Source of the DNA: Hofstenia miamia
Taxonomy: Eukaryota > Xenacoelomorpha > Acoela > Hofsteniidae
Direction: 5' to 3'
Assembly (NCBI GenBank): GCA_900660155.1
Contig: CABFPE010000710.1
Coordinates: forward strand, 323,611-356,219
Length of the DNA: 32,609 nt
Position numbers and translations under genes: made by a program. A model generated the notes under the pieces. That model was given only the letters and a program-made list of their open reading frames with translations, was not told where the DNA came from and did no database searches. Below are positions 29,655 to 32,609 of the stretch, in pieces. The number at the start of each line of letters is the position of its first letter. Positions within the stretch are counted from its first letter, which is position 1.

Positions 29655-31012
29655 TGTAGAATCATGTCAATCCACTGTGAGCGTGTTACTTATAGAAAAA
29701 CTATCACTTTTCTTAGATCAAACAGTAAGCGGTGTTGACAGTTTTCCAATTCTCTCCTTTACAATAAGCTTTTGGTTTATTAACTTAATTTAATATACAA
29801 GAGCGCTTTTAGCTACTTAACTCACTCCAACTTATTTAGATAAAGCAGAGATAATGGAAGACAGGATCAACACTTGAAGGTAGACATGCATATCCAGGAA
29901 CACATACACCAGCTGCATCTTACCAATGGAGCCGCCGCTGTGAGGTAGAAACCAACAAAGGAATGGTTATGTGAATAGCAAACTCAGTGTGATGGGATTT
30001 GCAACTACTTAAGAATTTAGTGCATTGATTGTTTTTGTTATTATGAATTGATGTAAGAAACGAAGTAATGCAACCAAGATGCTGAAATAGCTTATTATGA
30101 GGCCTTACATGTAATAACCCTACATATATAGAAATAAATAATAGCCCTCGATACATGTAAACAATCAATGCCGCCTGCAGAAAAATATAAACAGGAGTCG
30201 GCCAGAGGTCTACTGTACGAAACAATGAGCAACTTGCTGTGACTATTAAATAAGCTATATGTAATAGAATATAAAGATACAATCTAAATAACCATCTAAA
30301 TGTAAACACTATTAAATCACCAATCGTCATGTAGATTAACGAACGTAATAAATAACTGAAGTTTATCAATAAGAGAGTTAACATGTAAAGCCTACTGGCT
30401 GCAATAATAATATCAGGCAAGCAATGACGAGTAGGAAAGCTATAATGATAAAAAACTCATACACCTATCCATAACCTAAGAGCACACAAGGTAACTACAG
30501 CTGTTGCCCTCCCCACTGTGGAATAGCTATTAGAAGGCTGCTCCAGCATACCTTTAACTGGATGTGGGAACCACCATACAATTACCCTAGCTCGTAAACA
30601 TTTAGCTTTCCATCAGAATATAAAATAACCTGACAAGAGAAAATAAATCCAAATTAGATTTGCTCATCATTAATTACATCACTTCAAGTATATTAATAGC
30701 ACTTGGTAATAAACAACTAAATACTCAACTAGTACCTGTTAATCGTTCTTGTTTACAGTTTTTCCCTCATTTAATATTTCTGCTACTATTACGCAACATC
30801 AGGGTTAATTTGACTACGCTGTTTGACCATATTTCGTTTTGTCAAAATACTGTTGAGCATAATTTTAAATATAATTGCACAAAACGTTTACAAAATGAAA
30901 TAATCAATCCTATCATGTTTTTACATTTTAATCATTATAATCATTATCAATATTCATTCATCCTTTCCTCTCATCTTGACCACACATGATAGTTTTGATG
31001 GATTATGTCACA
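29655..31012 (-). repeat. LTR3 (1358 bp), solo or orphaned
   Basis: In minus orientation it begins TGTGACATAATCC and ends ATGATTCTACA; it aligns with LTR1 and LTR2. On its 3' side the sequence TGAGATCTAAGACAAC replaces the primer site, and no strong polypurine tract lies upstream. I see no 4-5 bp target duplication. It is probably a solo LTR or a rearranged remnant. Confidence 0.75.
29920..30420 (-). CDS. LTR-internal hydrophobic ORF (LTR3)
   Basis: A 166-codon sense frame with about four hydrophobic segments in its first 120 residues (LYMLTLLLINFSYLL, LYLYILLHIAYLIVTASCSL, FLQAALIVYMYRGLLFISIY). It aligns in frame with the LTR2 product up to the GCI near residue 117, sharing LYM, NLSYL/NFSYL, SCSLF, ALIVYMY and NKL. 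The last ~50 residues are polar and histidine-rich and are not shared. Start codon by longest open frame only. No family recognised; see the corresponding finding. Confidence 0.4.
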   Translation of the reverse strand: MPDIIIAASRLYMLTLLLINFSYLLRSLIYMTIGDLIVFTFRWLFRLYLYILLHIAYLIVTASCSLFRTVDLWPTPVYIFLQAALIVYMYRGLLFISIYVGLLHVRPHNKLFQHLGCITSFLTSIHNNKNNQCTKFLSSCKSHHTEFAIHITIPLLVSTSQRRLHW

Positions 31013-31221
31013 TTATCTACCATCTACTACTCTCAATCTAAATAAATGGTTGTTAGTTAAGCATTCAGGAACACTAATGTGGTATTAATTTAGTTAATAA
31101 GTTAAGCAACAAATTTAGTTTGAGAATTTTCTGGAACCTGTCACAATTGACATATTATGTATATGCATGGAAATTGATGAGCAACTTCCAAATTGTAGCT
31201 AATTATGGGTTGGCAAGATTC
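31013..31221 (+). repeat. Possible LTR end fragment in opposite orientation
   Basis: GTTGGCAAGATTCTACA at 31205-31221 is identical to the 17-base terminus of LTR1 but lies on the plus strand. Just upstream, TTAGTTAATAAGTTAA and GAGAATTTTCTGG echo the region before the LTR3 end. At 31138-31153 CCTGTCACAATTGACA resembles an antisense primer binding site (two mismatches in 16). It suggests an inverted, rearranged LTR remnant. Confidence 0.4.
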
Positions 31222-32238
31222 TACAATAGATCTAACAAACAACATTGGTAATTCATCCACTGTAGCTTGTAACTGTTTAGGTAAACATCCAGGATGACCA
31301 ATTCATGTGCTTCCAGCTGATGTGCTACCTGAGGGGAAGGCAGCTCATGATTTGGTTGTGTGGTGCTATCCTAATTTTCTCATTATTTAATTTCTATCTC
31401 AGTTCAAATATAACAGGCTTGAAGTGGTTCTTTTTTCTCAGCTCACTATTAAATAGCACATATTTGCTGTGCATTCATGTTAACCAGCAGTATAGTATCA
31501 TCACAGTGTAAAATCATTATAGGTGCATGTAGGAAATGAACAAAGGTCTTTTTTTCCTTATACCTAGCCATAACTTAATACAGTCTATGACTTAGGCTGC
31601 TAACTGTCCAAAAGCTACTCATTGAATTGGTTTGCAGTTAGCAGGAGTTCCAAATTGTCACTGTGATTTAAGCAAATATCATTATGAAAACAATATGATT
31701 AAGCAAAAAAGTAAATATTGAGGAGAGTTGAACACGTTGAGGTGAGGTAAACTCTGGTAAACTCTATTGCTCAATTGCTACATTGGTTGCCCTATTTATA
31801 CAGAGTTTCAATAATTACCTGTCTTTGCTTATAATTTCGATTCATGCAATCACATTCCCTCACAAATTCAATTGAGAAACAAACAACACATAATACATCA
31901 TTGAGGGGACAAATTAATAGCAACATAAACTATTCTCAAAATTATCAAGCTGACGTCAAAGTGACGTAATCACTACAAATTACAAAATTACAAAGTAAGA
32001 ATTCGATCAAATTTAAAAATAAAATTCAAATTTCTCCAAGTGACTCTACAGTATAAATAGGCAACATTATGCACAATGCTTTTAAAGAAAAGTTTAAGTT
32101 CAAACTTGTGGTTGCATTCTATCTGTTACTCTGTTATATTGAATGGCATACTAAATCCAAGCTGGAGTGCCAGAAGTTTCCTCCATTTATACTCTAATTC
32201 AGTGATAATGACTCAATTACTATGGAGGTACCAGGTGA
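31222..32238. other. No gene; includes repeat X copy 2
   Basis: Repeat X copy 2 at about 31239-31330 overlaps a 68-codon plus-strand frame without motifs. A weak inverted pair, GTTGCCCTATTTATACAGAG at about 31788 and its near-complement at about 32044-32065, could mark a decayed 280-bp MITE. No coding signal otherwise. Confidence 0.4.
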
Positions 32239-32480
32239 CCAATTCAATTCTGTTTTTCATTTTTCATTTTGAACATTTGGAAAGATTAAATACCAATTGA
32301 AATTGAAAAACAGAAATAACCATTTTTCATTTTCACTTTTCAAACTTCATTTTGCCAATTTCCATTTTTAACTTTTTCAAAGGAAAAATAAAAATTGAAA
32401 AATTAAAAATGAAAACGAAAAATGAAAAACAAAAATGAAAAATGAAACATTTCAATTCTGTTTTTCGTTTTGTGATTTTC
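32239..32480. repeat. Low-complexity, self-complementary TTTTCATTTTT tract
   Basis: Imperfect units of the type TTTTTCATTTT in the first half and AAAATGAAAAAT in the second, so the tract can fold on itself. The phrase TTCAATTCTGTTTTTC occurs at both ends (about 32244 and 32452) in direct orientation. Confidence 0.7.
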
Positions 32481-32609
32481 ATTCTTATGTAATTGCTATC
32501 CCATTGATTGTTTAATCAAAAAAGAGTAACCGAAAATGTAATTGAAATAAATTGATGCACATATTAGGTAAACAACCACTCTTTGTATCATTGAGAGAAG
32601 CTATAGTAG

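Noticed and set aside
27295..31012. LTR2 and LTR3 as the two LTRs of one element
   Set aside because: Both are minus-strand, but the roughly 1 kb between them has no primer binding site beside LTR3 and almost no coding sequence; the LTRs are also clearly diverged from each other.
1..32609. CRISPR arrays, operons, bacterial promoters or phage genes
   Set aside because: No regularly spaced repeats with spacers and no prokaryotic gene organisation; all signals are eukaryotic.

Overview
The window is AT-rich eukaryotic DNA, most likely from an invertebrate animal. The signs are (TA)n microsatellites, a Jockey/CR1-like LINE, several Ty3/Gypsy-type LTR retrotransposons, a GTAAGT splice donor and many short inverted-repeat elements. 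I cannot name the species. No complete host gene is visible. Almost everything that can be interpreted is a transposable-element relic, and most of these relics interrupt one another.

Layout. 1-2130: a minus-strand LINE (zinc-knuckle ORF1, then an AP-endonuclease ORF2), itself interrupted at about 225-760 by the 3' end of a plus-strand LINE. 2131-3220: no gene, with a G9 run and a (TA)n tract. 3225-5518: a plus-strand Gypsy relic (gag coiled coil, an unrecognised segment, RNase H end, integrase N-terminus) carrying a 350-bp repeat (R3) inside it. 5519-7680: tandem repeats, a 302-bp MITE and one possible terminal exon of a host gene (6051-6215, minus). 7690-10280: a second, different plus-strand Gypsy relic (RT to integrase), split by a foldback element at about 9105-10175. 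10409-16694: the main element, a minus-strand Gypsy with 5' LTR, primer binding site, gag, protease, RT, RNase H and integrase in order. It has several frameshifts and stops and lacks its 3' LTR. It sits inside a dispersed repeat (R2) whose uninterrupted relative lies at 23508-24295. 17171-19735: two MITEs and otherwise silent DNA. 19735-22490: a second R3 copy, then the 5' end of a third Gypsy-type element (LTR end, primer binding site, gag) with no pol. 22650-23502: a candidate host exon for a membrane protein, minus strand, with a good splice donor. 25255-26042: a foldback element with CCAGTGG-rich arms. 27295-31221: two further 1.3-kb LTRs on the minus strand, one with a polypurine tract and a pol tail beside it, plus fragments. 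31222-32609: low-complexity and silent DNA.

The parts worth most attention are these. A hydrophobic reading frame lies in sense orientation inside the LTRs; two of the three LTRs keep it open. A paralogous empty site brackets the main Gypsy element. The foldback family has palindromic CCAGTGG arms. The two candidate host exons also need testing. None of the element genes is intact, so there is no evidence that any gene set here works as a unit today.
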